A stretch of DNA of 64,000 nucleotides from NCBI RefSeq assembly GCF_035978755.1, contig NZ_CP108414.1, positions 372,001 to 436,000 on the forward strand, read 5' to 3'. The notes under the pieces were generated by a model that was not told the origin of the DNA, searched no databases, and saw only the letters and a list, made by a program, of their open reading frames with translations. The DNA comes from Streptomyces sp. NBC_01298 (GTDB taxonomy: Bacteria > Actinomycetota > Actinomycetes > Streptomycetales > Streptomycetaceae). Below are positions 48,173 to 57,294 of this stretch, in pieces (within the stretch, counting starts at the first letter, position 1; each line of letters opens with the position of its first letter). Both the position numbers and the translations under genes were made by a program.

Positions 48173-50142
48173 GGGTTCTCCAAGGTTCGGGGCTCGGGCG
48201 CGGCGCGCCGTATGAAGCCGAGGTGGCTACCGCCGGCGGCGATCGTCAGGAAGAACATCCCGGCGAACATCGGGAAGCTGAGGGCGTCGAAGGTGGCCGC
48301 GCTGACCAGGGCGACGAGGGCCGAGGCGAAGAAGGCCTGGCCCAGCTCCCGGTCGGACTCGGTGGCGGCGAGGCGGCGGATCGCGCCGCCCTGGTGGATT
48401 CCGGTGAGGAACAGCGCCAGGAGCGCGAACAGACCCAGCAGGCCCATCTCCGCCAGGGTCAGCATGTACTGGTTGTCGGTGAAGAAGTAGAGGTCCGGAG
48501 TGAAGGTGCCCAGCCCCCGGCCGAACAGCGGGCGCTCCTCCAGGTAGGGCACGATCGCGCTGTACTTCACGGTGCGGGCCTGGGTGCTGCTGTCGGAGTT
48601 CGACACGAAGGAGGCGAACAGCGTGGTGATCGTCCCGATCAGTCCGGGCACCATCACCTTGAAGACGGCCACCGAGCCGAGCAGCAGGCCGAAGGTGGTC
48701 CAGCGGCGCTGCGGCTTCCACCGCGGCACCATCACCAGGACCACGATGAGGGCGCCGATGATGGAGGTCCGCGACACCGTCAGCGGCAGCGCGCCGCCCA
48801 TCAGCGCCACCGGCGCCCAGCGGCGCCAGCGCTTGAGGTGCGCCCGGGCCGGATCGAAGGCCTGCTGGATCGCGAAGGGCAGCAGCAGGGCGAGCATGCC
48901 GCCGAACTCCAGCGGCTGCGCGGTGGTCGAGCGCGGCCTGGTGAACGCCCCGCGGTCCAGGGTGGTGATCTGCGCGACGCTCGACTGGAGCCCGGGGATG
49001 CTGATCTTCTCGGCGATGTTCGTCGCGGTGAAGAAGTCGTAGTAGCCGATGGCGGCGACCACCGCCCCCATCACGACGGCCCGCCGCAGCAGCACGTCCA
49101 GCCGGGCCCGGTCCTGGATCCCGGCGGAGATCAGCACCACCAGCGACACCCAGACCAGCAGTCCGATCAGCCCGCGGTCGGCGCCCAGCACCTCCTTGTG
49201 CGAGCTGCCCCGGGAGGCGTTCGCCAGGTACGAGGCCAGGACCGAGACGGCCAGCAGCCACATCGCGACCCGGGGCAGCCGGGTGCCGGGGGCCGGTCTG
49301 ATCCGGCCGGTGAGCCAGGTCGCCAGGTACCAGAACAGGGCCAGGAGCGCGAAGACGTTGGCCGGGGTCCCCACGCCGCCGAGGCCCGGCAGGGTCAGGT
49401 TCGAGGGGATGAAGAAGGCCAGCCCCAGATAGCCGGTGAGCAGGGCGGTGGCGTCCAGCTCGCGGTGGCGGGTCCGCCGGCGCACGCGCGGCGTGGCCGT
49501 ACCGGCCGCGGCCGCGGCCGCCTCGCGCCGGCGCCGGCGGCCCGCCAGCAGGCTCTCCAGGACGAACGAGGCGGTGAAACCGGCCACGAGGCCGGCGATC
49601 AGCACGGCGAGGACCTGCTGGTAGCGGGTCTTGAGCTGCGGTTTCGGGGTCTGCGGCAGCACCACGGGGGCGGCCTGCACGTAGTACTGGCGTTTCACCT
49701 TGGCCGCCGCCTGGAGCGCGTCGAGCTGCTCCCCGGCGAAATTGGTGAGCGTGGTGGTCTCCTTGAGCACCTTCGCCCGGTTGGTGCCCGTGACGGTCAG
49801 GGTGAGCATCGGGCCCGAGGCGTTCGCGGCGAAGCCGACCGTGTAGGGGTCGGTCACCCCGAGGCCGTGCAGGTCGCGGGCCGCGTCGGCGCCCGACAGC
49901 GTCCTGATGAGCACGTCGGCGGTGACCACGAGCGAACCGCCCGCGTTCGCGATGGGGTTGCCGAAGGTGGGGGCCAGTTGGGCCACGGCCGTGGAGTCGA
50001 GCAGGGCCACCGAGCTCTGGGACTGGTAGGAGACCGGGACCGACTGGTACAGCTGCGCGCCCGCGAGGACTCCGCACAGGGTCAGGGGCGCCATGACGTA
50101 CCAGCGGCGCCGCAATACCGCTGCTATCTCACCGATGTTCAC
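48097..50142 (-). CDS. Wzz domain fused to O-antigen ligase/polymerase-like membrane protein
   Basis: A 681-residue protein with two parts. Residues 1-215 are a Wzz/PCP module: 'RRRWYV' at the start, a helix near 15-35, an outer domain and a closing helix about 178-198. Residues 235-650 are a polytopic region of about 10-12 helices with 'GRGLGTFTPDLYFFTDNQYMLTLAEMGLLGL', the pattern of O-antigen ligase/Wzy proteins, where 'P...N.YL...E.G..G' is usual. A single chain would then both polymerise and set length. GTG at 50142 with GAGGGAG upstream. The 3' end overlaps the GT2 gene by 76 bp. Confidence 0.85.
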   Translation of the reverse strand: MNIGEIAAVLRRRWYVMAPLTLCGVLAGAQLYQSVPVSYQSQSSVALLDSTAVAQLAPTFGNPIANAGGSLVVTADVLIRTLSGADAARDLHGLGVTDPYTVGFAANASGPMLTLTVTGTNRAKVLKETTTLTNFAGEQLDALQAAAKVKRQYYVQAAPVVLPQTPKPQLKTRYQQVLAVLIAGLVAGFTASFVLESLLAGRRRRREAAAAAAGTATPRVRRRTRHRELDATALLTGYLGLAFFIPSNLTLPGLGGVGTPANVFALLALFWYLATWLTGRIRPAPGTRLPRVAMWLLAVSVLASYLANASRGSSHKEVLGADRGLIGLLVWVSLVVLISAGIQDRARLDVLLRRAVVMGAVVAAIGYYDFFTATNIAEKISIPGLQSSVAQITTLDRGAFTRPRSTTAQPLEFGGMLALLLPFAIQQAFDPARAHLKRWRRWAPVALMGGALPLTVSRTSIIGALIVVLVMVPRWKPQRRWTTFGLLLGSVAVFKVMVPGLIGTITTLFASFVSNSDSSTQARTVKYSAIVPYLEERPLFGRGLGTFTPDLYFFTDNQYMLTLAEMGLLGLFALLALFLTGIHQGGAIRRLAATESDRELGQAFFASALVALVSAATFDALSFPMFAGMFFLTIAAGGSHLGFIRRAAPEPRTLENPCHPTAQLPAQQPTAARTGRMQPAP

Positions 50143-50224
50143 TAACGCTCCCTCGCAACTGCCCGGGAACCGTTGGCGTGTTGCCCGGCGTCCTGGGAAG
50201 ATCGAACACGACGGAAGGAATCCT

Positions 50225-50920
50225 GTGTCGCCTGGTGAGCTGTTCCGCGCGCTGCGCCGCCGCTGGTACGTGCTGGTCCTGGCGGCCGTGCTCGCGGCTG
50301 CCGGGGCGCTGCAGGTGCTCCGTCCCACGACGACCTACGTGAGCACCGCGATCGTCGTCCTCAAGCCGCCGGTGACCAGCAACCAGCCGAACCAGCTGGC
50401 CAATCTGCAGCCGCCGCTGGCGGCCGTCTCCCTCGCCGCGGTACAGCAGTTGGACTCCTACGACGGGGAGAGCGAACTGCGGGCCGCCGGGGTGGCGGGC
50501 GCCTACCGGCTGATCCCGCGCAACAGCGGCACGAGCGTCACCCCGCGCTATCTGATCCCCTCCCTCCAGATCCAGGCGGAGCACACGGACCCGGCCACGG
50601 CCGACAGCTCGGTGCTGAAGATCGTCGAGATCTACGGGAAGCACCTCTCGGACATGCAGGCCGAGCAGAAGATCCCGGCGGCGGGGCGGATGAGCGTCAC
50701 GCTGCTCGTCCCGCCGTCCGCGGTGGCACAGCTCGGGACCAAGAGCCGCGGACTGGCCGGGACGGCCCTGCTGGCCCTGGTCACCGGGGTGGCCTGCGCC
50801 CTGTGGACCGACCGGTTCCTGGCGGCCCGCGCCCGGCGCCGGCGCGAACGCGCCGACGCCGGGGACGGTGGACGGGCGCGGGACACGAGCCCCGTGCCGG
50901 CGACCGCGGCGGCCCGCTGA
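50225..50920 (+). CDS. Wzz-type membrane protein
   Basis: A 231-residue PCP-like protein. 'RALRRRWYVLVLAAVLAAAGAL' gives the N-terminal anchor (residues about 13-30) and 'LAGTALLALVTGVACALWTDRFLAARARRRRER' the C-terminal one (about 178-200), with an outer domain between and an Ala/Gly/Arg tail. No kinase or ATPase part. GTG at 50225 follows GAAGGA. It diverges from the Wzz-polymerase gene over an 82-bp gap that must hold both promoters. Its stop codon lies in a strong hairpin. Confidence 0.8.
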   Translation: MSPGELFRALRRRWYVLVLAAVLAAAGALQVLRPTTTYVSTAIVVLKPPVTSNQPNQLANLQPPLAAVSLAAVQQLDSYDGESELRAAGVAGAYRLIPRNSGTSVTPRYLIPSLQIQAEHTDPATADSSVLKIVEIYGKHLSDMQAEQKIPAAGRMSVTLLVPPSAVAQLGTKSRGLAGTALLALVTGVACALWTDRFLAARARRRRERADAGDGGRARDTSPVPATAAAR

Positions 50921-50934
50921 GACAGCGGGCCGCC
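50908..50934. terminator. Terminator hairpin with stop codon in the loop region
   Basis: GGCGGCCCGCTG (50908-50919), loop AGA, CAGCGGGCCGCC (50923-50934). The stop of the Wzz-like gene (TGA at 50918-50920) spans stem and loop. It separates that gene from the convergent GT2 gene. Confidence 0.75.
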
Positions 50935-50976
50935 CGGCCGCCAACGCCCCCGGTTCGGGGCGGTGGTGCGGTGTCA

Positions 50977-52023
50977 TCAGATCCCTCGGCGCTTCCAGGA
51001 CTGCCACCAGAGCCACTCGCGCCCCCGGTCGGCGACGGCCGAGAGCACCAGCGGCTGGAGGTACGGCATCACGCGGGCCCCGATCCGCCGGCGCCGGCGC
51101 AGGGCCCCGTACTCGGCGAGCGAGGTGTACCGCGGCAGGCACTCGGCGGCGAAGGCCTCGAGTTCCTCGACCGGGACCACCCCGGTGCGCCCGCGGTCGT
51201 AGGCCCGGTAGGCGCGCCGCAGCGCGTACCGGGCGAGCCGGGTGCGGGCCGCCGTGGACAGCCGGCCCGCCTCCGGGAGCAGGTCGCCGCACTTCTCCAG
51301 CACCGAGTCGAAGGCGACGAGGCGCTGGCGGAGGTCGTCGAGCTGCCCGCCGAAGTCCGTGGTGGACATGTTGTTGCCGTGGACCCGGTAGAAGGCCTGG
51401 TCGGCGCCGCGGACGTAGCCCACGTCGGCGTGGGCCGCGAGCCGCATCCACATTTCGATGTCGCCGGCGTGCGGAAGGTCCGGGTCGTAGCCCCCGACCT
51501 TGCGCTGCAGGCTGGTGCGTACGACCACTTCGGGTGAGGTGATGCACCCGGTGCCCTCCCGGAAGCGCCGCTCCAGCCACCACCGGCCCGGATAGACCAC
51601 CGAGCCGGTGGACCGGGTGCGGGCCGCGGGAAGCGGCCCGCCGTGCTGGAACCGCAGCGGCCTGCCGTAGGCGAAGCCGGCCCGCGGGTGCGCGTCGAGC
51701 AGGGCCGCGGCGCGCACCAGGGCGCCGGGGACCAGCCGGTCGTCGGCGGAGAGCAGGGCCACGTAGTCCCCGTCCGCCCACTCCAGCAGGCCCTCGTTGT
51801 AGGTGGCGATGTGGCCCTGGTTCTTCTCGTGGACCCGGACCTCGATCCGGGGGTCGGCGGCCGCGAGGGCGCGCGCGACGTCCGCGGAGTCGTCGGGGGA
51901 GGCGTCGTCGATGATCAGTACCCGTACGTCGACGCCTTCCTGTTCGTCCAGGACGCTCTTGACGCAGTCGGCCAGGAAGTGGCCGTACTTGTAGCAGGGG
52001 ATCACCACGCTGACCGTGCTCAC
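50977..52023 (-). CDS. Glycosyltransferase family 2 protein
   Basis: A 348-residue GT2 enzyme. 'VSVVIPCYKYGHFLADCVKSVLDEQEGVDVRVLIIDDASPDDS' opens the fold (shown in part), 'QGHIATYNEGL' is the usual acceptor-loop motif and 'YVALLSADDRLVPGALVRAA' holds the DxD-type metal site (SADD). The C-terminal 120 residues are helical and Arg-rich. GTG at 52023 overlaps the stop of the upstream secreted-amidase-like gene, so the two are coupled. Donor sugar unknown. Confidence 0.9.
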   Translation of the reverse strand: MSTVSVVIPCYKYGHFLADCVKSVLDEQEGVDVRVLIIDDASPDDSADVARALAAADPRIEVRVHEKNQGHIATYNEGLLEWADGDYVALLSADDRLVPGALVRAAALLDAHPRAGFAYGRPLRFQHGGPLPAARTRSTGSVVYPGRWWLERRFREGTGCITSPEVVVRTSLQRKVGGYDPDLPHAGDIEMWMRLAAHADVGYVRGADQAFYRVHGNNMSTTDFGGQLDDLRQRLVAFDSVLEKCGDLLPEAGRLSTAARTRLARYALRRAYRAYDRGRTGVVPVEELEAFAAECLPRYTSLAEYGALRRRRRIGARVMPYLQPLVLSAVADRGREWLWWQSWKRRGI

Positions 52024-55000
52024 TGGCCGGACACCTCCGTGGATCCCTCCGCGAGCGGGGCGGGGGCCGTGGTGGTGAAGACCGGGCCGACCCAGTAGTT
52101 CACCGATCCGAAGGTGTTGTTCGGGAAGACCGTGGCCGCCCCGTACTTGTAGAGACCGTTGCCGTTGCCCGCGCCGCCGCCGTCGGCCGGGGCCACGAGC
52201 GGGTAGGAGCGGTGCGCGGCGCCGAAGTAGCCGCCGTCCACCGAGTACTTGCCGTTCGGCGCGTGGTACGAGGCCACGTACTCGGTGTTCGCGGTGACGG
52301 CCACCGGGGTGGTGAAGTGCAGCTGCTGCCAGCCGGACAGGGTCTCGCTGCCGAAGGTTCCGGTGGCCAGGAGCGTGCCGTCGGCCTTCCAGAGGCTGCC
52401 GGTGTGCGTGCCGGTGTTCCCGGGGCCCTTGTAGAAGCTGATGCCCGTGACGTAGCCGCCGACCGTGGACTGGAAACGGGTGCCCAGTTCCACGGAGTTG
52501 GTGTCGTCGCCGACGTTGGCGGTGGTCGGGGTGGCGTTCGGACCCCACAGGGTGCAGGGGCAGTTCACCGCCGGCGGGCTCGTGCTCGTGGTGAAGGTCC
52601 AGGTGACCGGTGCGGCCATGGCGTTGCCCCACAGGTCGGCGACCTGCACCGATGCCGTGTAGGTGGTGTTCAGCGCCAGTTCGGTGGACGGGGTGAAGGT
52701 GGCGCTGTTGGAGACGTCGAGGACCTTGCTTCCGGGGACGGTGGCGCCGCCGGGGTCCTTGACGGTGAACACCAGGGTGTCGGCGTCCACGGCCGAGCTG
52801 AAGGTGGCCTTCACGCTCGCGGTGATCGCCGTGCCGGTGGCCGCGGACTGCGGGCTGGTCGAGGTGACGGTCGGGGGCGTCGTGCTCGCGGTGGCGGTGT
52901 CCAGGACCGCGTCCACCCAGTAGTTGCTGCCGGAGGAGGCGGTGGAGGGGAAGCCGCCGGTGCCGCTGTAGCGGTAGACGCCGTTTCCGCCGTCGGTGCC
53001 GCTCTTGAGCGCGGTGAACGGAGCCAGCCCGGCGTCGGCCGAGGCGAAGGTGGCGTCGTAGGAGTATCCGCCGTTGGGGGCGAAGTACGAGGCGATGTAG
53101 GTGGTGTTGGCCTTGACGGGGATCGGCGAGGAGAAGTTGAGCTGCTGCCAGCCCGAGGCCGTCTCGTTGGTGAAGGTGCCCGTGGCCAGGCGCTGGCCGG
53201 AGCTGCTCCACAGGCTGCCCGTGTGGGTGCCGGTGTTGGCCGGGGACTTGTAGAAGCGGACGCCCGTGATCGAACCGGGCACCGAGGAGCGGACCTTGAC
53301 TCCGAGTTCCACGGCGCTGCCGTCTCCGGCGTTCACCGTGCCCGGCACGGCCGCAGCGGGCCATACGGTGCAGGGGCACTGCTGGGGGCCCACGGTCAGC
53401 GGCACGGTGGTGGTGGCGCCGATGTTGACGCTGTCGTCCACCGCGCGGACCTTGATCTGCGCGGAACCGGGCATCATCGGGGTCCACTTGTAGCTCCAGG
53501 ACCCCACGCCCGTGGTGGCCTTCCAAGTGGTTCCGCCGTCGGTGGAGACCTCCACCCGGGCGACGACTCCGCCGCCGCTGTCGGTGGCGGTGCCGGTGAT
53601 CGTCACGGGCCGCAGGGCGGGCACGGTGGCGTTCGCCGCGGGGCTGGTCACGGTGATGGCCGGGCCGGTGTGGTCGGTGGAGGCGGTGGCCACCACCAGG
53701 TTGGTCTGCGGGGACTTGGGCTGGACCCCCATGTCGGCGAAGATGTTGACCGTCGCCTGCTGCATCCGCTTGTCCTCGGTGACCACCGCGTCGTCCGGAT
53801 TCCCGGTCGGCATGTTGGTCAGGCCCCAGGACCACTGCACGGTGCCGGAGCCGAAGACCAGGGCGTTCGAGGTCTGGTCGCGGAAGGCGACCAGGCTGTG
53901 CGTCGCGGTCCCGTTGCCGTACGTGTTGCCGTAGTCCAGACGGTACTTGCCGTCGGTGATGTCCACCGTGGTGGAGGACATCGCGATCTGCCCGGCCGGG
54001 CGCGCCGCGTCCTCCACGTCGCTGTCCCACTCGTAGCCGAGCGTGCCGACGGGGAAGGTGGCGGTCTGGGAGGGGGTCAGGTTCGCGACGGTGGTGCCCC
54101 GCCACAGGCGCATCTTGGCGTAGGCGCCGGGGACGGTGATCGCGTCGCTGCGGTAGCCGTTCACGCTGAACAGCGAGCCGGTGACCTGGTTCTGCGGCTG
54201 GAAGGGCCGGCCGTTCGTGGCGCTGGCCGGGTCCATGAAGGTGCCGGTCCAGATCCCGCTCGGGTCGGGGATTCCGTTGGGCTGCGGGAAGGAGAGCTTG
54301 GTCTCCTTGTAGCAGACCAGGGTCCGGTTGGCCGTGTTGGCCCCGTCGATGCTGGGGGCCAGCCGGGTCTTCCAGAAGACCTCGTTGCCGGCGAAGTAGG
54401 TCTGGTTGACGCCCGCGTGGCGTGCGTTCAGGGCGTTGGTGAACTGGTCCTGGGTCCAGTACTCGTCGTGCCCCGAGGACATGAACACCTTGTGGTTCTG
54501 CAGCTGGGTGGCGCCCTTGGTCGACATGTCGATGCCCGACATGTAGCTGACGTCGTACCCGTTGCGCTCCAGCCAGGCGACCATCTGGTACTCGGATCCG
54601 TAGATCCCGTTCTCGCCGCCGATGTCCATCGGCCGGTTGTAACTGACCTCGTAGGCACGGCCGTCGGGCGCGGGTCCGGCGCCGTCGTACAGGTCCTGGC
54701 CGCCGTAGTTGTTGTACGCCTGCCAGGTCTGGTCGCTGGTCTGCACGACGATGTCGGAGTGACTGGAGTCGTTGCGGACCACGAACGGGTAGGGCATGAC
54801 CCCGTTGCCGTCCGCCTGGTCGAAGTTGGCTATGTAGAGGCCGGAGACGGCGTCGGAGGGCACCGTCCAGGTCGAGGTGACCGGCCAGTTGCCGCAGTCG
54901 ACCAGACCGGTGGACGGCTTGGTGGTGCAGCTCTTCGGGTTGCCGCCCTGGGGGAAGTTGGCGGGGTAGGTCTGGGCGGCCTGGGCCGCGGTGGACATCA

Positions 55001-55319
55001 GGCGGGCCCCGTCACCCCCGTAGTGGCCGAGCCGGTAGACCGAGACCTTGTAGGCGGTCGGCGACTGGACCTTGAACTGCAGGGTCTCGCCCGCCTGCAC
55101 GCTCGTCTGGGCCGGGAAACCCTTGATGTCGCCGTAGGCGCTGGGTGCGAACCAGTCGGACATCGGCGTGCCCGCCTTCGAGTTCTCGCACACGATCGCG
55201 TTGGAGCCGGGGCCGCACGGGTCCGCCGCGACCGCCACCGATGGCGGCAACGCCGCCGCCATCAGCGCTGCCACCACGGTGAAGAGCCCGTACCGCAGCA
55301 GCCTTGTCCGTCTGTTCAT
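52020..55319 (-). CDS. Secreted N,N-dimethylformamidase-like protein with DUF4082 and Ig-like domains
   Basis: A 1099-residue exported multidomain protein. A signal peptide (RTRLLRYGLFTVVAALMAAAL, cut near 'AVAA') is followed by a large N-terminal domain (about 35-510) like the C-terminal part of dimethylformamidase beta subunits, with 'YRLGHYGGDG', 'YNNYGGQDLYD' and 'SSGHDEYWTQDQ'. Then follow an Ig-like/bacterial big domain (about 530-620), a DUF4082 (about 625-780), a second Ig-like domain (about 790-900) and a second DUF4082 (about 905-1080). DUF4082 copies share 'TGISFYKGPGNTGTHTGSLW'. Probably a surface enzyme acting on glycan or wall; the substrate is unknown. ATG with GAGG five bases upstream. 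Confidence 0.85.
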   Translation of the reverse strand: MNRRTRLLRYGLFTVVAALMAAALPPSVAVAADPCGPGSNAIVCENSKAGTPMSDWFAPSAYGDIKGFPAQTSVQAGETLQFKVQSPTAYKVSVYRLGHYGGDGARLMSTAAQAAQTYPANFPQGGNPKSCTTKPSTGLVDCGNWPVTSTWTVPSDAVSGLYIANFDQADGNGVMPYPFVVRNDSSHSDIVVQTSDQTWQAYNNYGGQDLYDGAGPAPDGRAYEVSYNRPMDIGGENGIYGSEYQMVAWLERNGYDVSYMSGIDMSTKGATQLQNHKVFMSSGHDEYWTQDQFTNALNARHAGVNQTYFAGNEVFWKTRLAPSIDGANTANRTLVCYKETKLSFPQPNGIPDPSGIWTGTFMDPASATNGRPFQPQNQVTGSLFSVNGYRSDAITVPGAYAKMRLWRGTTVANLTPSQTATFPVGTLGYEWDSDVEDAARPAGQIAMSSTTVDITDGKYRLDYGNTYGNGTATHSLVAFRDQTSNALVFGSGTVQWSWGLTNMPTGNPDDAVVTEDKRMQQATVNIFADMGVQPKSPQTNLVVATASTDHTGPAITVTSPAANATVPALRPVTITGTATDSGGGVVARVEVSTDGGTTWKATTGVGSWSYKWTPMMPGSAQIKVRAVDDSVNIGATTTVPLTVGPQQCPCTVWPAAAVPGTVNAGDGSAVELGVKVRSSVPGSITGVRFYKSPANTGTHTGSLWSSSGQRLATGTFTNETASGWQQLNFSSPIPVKANTTYIASYFAPNGGYSYDATFASADAGLAPFTALKSGTDGGNGVYRYSGTGGFPSTASSGSNYWVDAVLDTATASTTPPTVTSTSPQSAATGTAITASVKATFSSAVDADTLVFTVKDPGGATVPGSKVLDVSNSATFTPSTELALNTTYTASVQVADLWGNAMAAPVTWTFTTSTSPPAVNCPCTLWGPNATPTTANVGDDTNSVELGTRFQSTVGGYVTGISFYKGPGNTGTHTGSLWKADGTLLATGTFGSETLSGWQQLHFTTPVAVTANTEYVASYHAPNGKYSVDGGYFGAAHRSYPLVAPADGGGAGNGNGLYKYGAATVFPNNTFGSVNYWVGPVFTTTAPAPLAEGSTEVSGQ

Positions 55320-55363
55320 CCGAACCTCATTTGGGAGGGGCTTGGTGATTCGACGCCGGAGCG

Positions 55364-56479
55364 TCAGCGCAGCGCTGCTGAGAGCGCGTCCACGACCCGC
55401 TGCTGTTGGGCGGCGGTGATCTGCGGGAAGAGCGGGAGGGACAGCATCCGGTCGGCGGCCAGCTCGGCGTGCGGGAAGGCCCCGCGGCCGTGGCCGAGGT
55501 GGGCGAAGGCCGGGGTGAGGTGGACCGGGGCCGGATAGTGCACGCCGGCGCCGATGCCCTCCGCGTTGAGCTTGCCGACGACCGCGTCGCGGTCCGCGCA
55601 GCTGACCCGGATGACGTACAGGTGCCATACGTGGACGTTGCCCGGCGCCGTGACCGGCAGGGTGAGCCGTCCGGTGGCCGCCAGGTCCGCGAGCAGCCCG
55701 TCGTAGCGGGCGGCGGCGGCCCGGCGGGCCTCGTTCCCGTCGGCGAGCCGGGCCAGCTTGGCCCGCAGCACGACGGCTTGCAGACCGTCGAGCCTGCTGT
55801 TGAAACCGGCCACGTCGTGCCGGTACTTGGCGACGCCGCCGTGGTTGGCCAGCGCCCGGACCAGGTCGGCGCTCTCCTCGTCGTCGGTCACCACCGCGCC
55901 CGCGTCCCCGTAGGCGCCGAGGTTCTTGCCCGGGTAGAAGCTGGTCGCCGCGATCCCGCCGCTGCCGGGGGTGCGGCCCTCGCGGGAGGCTCCCTGGCTC
56001 TGCGCGGCGTCCTCGACGAGCTTGGCGTGCGCGGGCAGGGCCGCGGCGAGCGCGGCGGTGTCGGCGCACTGCCCGTACAGGTGGACGGGGACCACCGCGC
56101 GGGTGGCCTTGGTGACCGCGTCGAGCGCGGCCCGCGGGTCCAGCAGCAGGGTGTCGGGGAGGCAGTCGGCCAGCACCGGCCGGGCGCCGATCCGGGCGAC
56201 GGCCCCGGCGGTGGCGATGAAGGTGTTCGCGGGCAGCACGACCTCGTCGCCGACGCCCACGCCGCTCGCCCTCAGGGCCAGTTCCAGGGCGTCGGTGCCG
56301 TTGGCCACGCCGACGCAGTGTCCGACCCCGGCGAAGGCCGCGTACTCGCGCTCGAAGGCCCGGACCTCCTCGCCGCCGATGAAGGCGGTGTCGGCCAGGA
56401 CGCGGTCGAATCCCGCACGTAATTCGTCCGCGACCTCGGCGTGCGCTGCCTTCAGGTCCACGAGCGGTATCTGGTTCAT
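55364..56479 (-). CDS. DegT/DnrJ/EryC1/StrS aminotransferase (WbpE-like)
   Basis: A 371-residue PLP-dependent sugar aminotransferase. 'IPLVDLKAAHAEVADELRAGFDRVL' starts the fold, PLP ring contacts lie in 'VEDAAQSQGA', the Schiff-base lysine is in 'TSFYPGKNLGAYGDAG', and 'GFNSRLDGLQAVVLRAKL' is wording shared with WbpE/WlbC-type enzymes, which put the amino group on C3 of UDP-2-acetamido-3-keto-glucuronic acid. ATG start; its first bases overlap the end of the NeuD-like gene. It lies 45 bp upstream of the secreted-amidase-like gene on the same strand. Confidence 0.9.
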   Translation of the reverse strand: MNQIPLVDLKAAHAEVADELRAGFDRVLADTAFIGGEEVRAFEREYAAFAGVGHCVGVANGTDALELALRASGVGVGDEVVLPANTFIATAGAVARIGARPVLADCLPDTLLLDPRAALDAVTKATRAVVPVHLYGQCADTAALAAALPAHAKLVEDAAQSQGASREGRTPGSGGIAATSFYPGKNLGAYGDAGAVVTDDEESADLVRALANHGGVAKYRHDVAGFNSRLDGLQAVVLRAKLARLADGNEARRAAAARYDGLLADLAATGRLTLPVTAPGNVHVWHLYVIRVSCADRDAVVGKLNAEGIGAGVHYPAPVHLTPAFAHLGHGRGAFPHAELAADRMLSLPLFPQITAAQQQRVVDALSAALR

Positions 56480-57294
56480 GCGGCTGTGCTCCCCATCCGT
56501 GTCTCCGGCCGGAGGCCGGTCTCCAACTCATCGGCCCGCAGCTCGTCGAGCGCCGGGCCCCCCGCCTCGCGCAGCCGGCGGGCGGGGCTTCCGGCCCACA
56601 CCTCGCCGGCCGGTACGTCGGCCAGGACCGTGCTTCCCATCCCGGTCAGCGACCAGGCGCCGACCTCGATGTACTCCCGGACCAGTGCGCCGGCGCCCAC
56701 GTAGGCCCCGCGCCCCAGCCGTACCCCGCCGCCGAGTCGGACCCCGGAGGCCAGGGTCGCGAAGTCCCCGACCTCGTCGTCGTGGGTGAGGACCACGTGC
56801 GGCATGACCGCCACGTGGGCCCCCACCCGTACCGCGGCCGTCAGGACGCAGTGTGCGAGCAGCACCGTGCCCGGTCCGAGGACCGAGGATCCGGAGAGCG
56901 CCGCCGTGGGGTGGACCACGGTGGCGTACCGGCTCTCGGGCAGGGCCAGGCGCCGCACCAGGCGGGCCCGTACCCCGTAGTCGCGGGGGCTGCCGACGCA
57001 GACCACCACGCGGGCGGCCGGGCGTTCGTGCACCAGGCCGGTGCCGCCCAGGACGGGCACCCCGTCGACCTCCCGTCCGTGCAGCGCCGGGTCGTCGTCC
57101 AGGTGCCCGGCCAGCCGCCGGCGCGGGGCCCGGCCGGCCGCCAGGTCGGCGGCCTCCGCGTCCCGTACGGCCTGGGCGGTCTCCCGGGCGAAGCCGCCCG
57201 CGCCGACGATCAGCAGCTCCTCGGTCGGCGCGGTCTCGGTCGGCGCGGTCTCGGTCGGGGCGGCCCCGGTCGCGGGACCGTGGGGCCCGCTCAT
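56476..57294 (-). CDS. NeuD/PglD-type sugar O- or N-acetyltransferase
   Basis: A 272-residue acyltransferase. After an N-terminal repeat 'APTETAPTETAPTE' (coded by a short tandem DNA repeat at about 57217-57263), a Rossmann-like UDP-sugar-binding part opens 'LLIVGAGGFARETAQAVRD'; the left-handed beta-helix follows with hexapeptide repeats ('GPGTVLLAHCVLTAAVRVGAHVAVMPHVVLTHDDEVGDFATLASGVRL' in part), including the catalytic-type histidine in 'LTHDDEVG'. PglD/NeuD proteins acetylate amino sugars. Its ends overlap the two aminotransferase genes, so all are one unit. Confidence 0.9.
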   Translation of the reverse strand: MSGPHGPATGAAPTETAPTETAPTEELLIVGAGGFARETAQAVRDAEAADLAAGRAPRRRLAGHLDDDPALHGREVDGVPVLGGTGLVHERPAARVVVCVGSPRDYGVRARLVRRLALPESRYATVVHPTAALSGSSVLGPGTVLLAHCVLTAAVRVGAHVAVMPHVVLTHDDEVGDFATLASGVRLGGGVRLGRGAYVGAGALVREYIEVGAWSLTGMGSTVLADVPAGEVWAGSPARRLREAGGPALDELRADELETGLRPETRMGSTAA

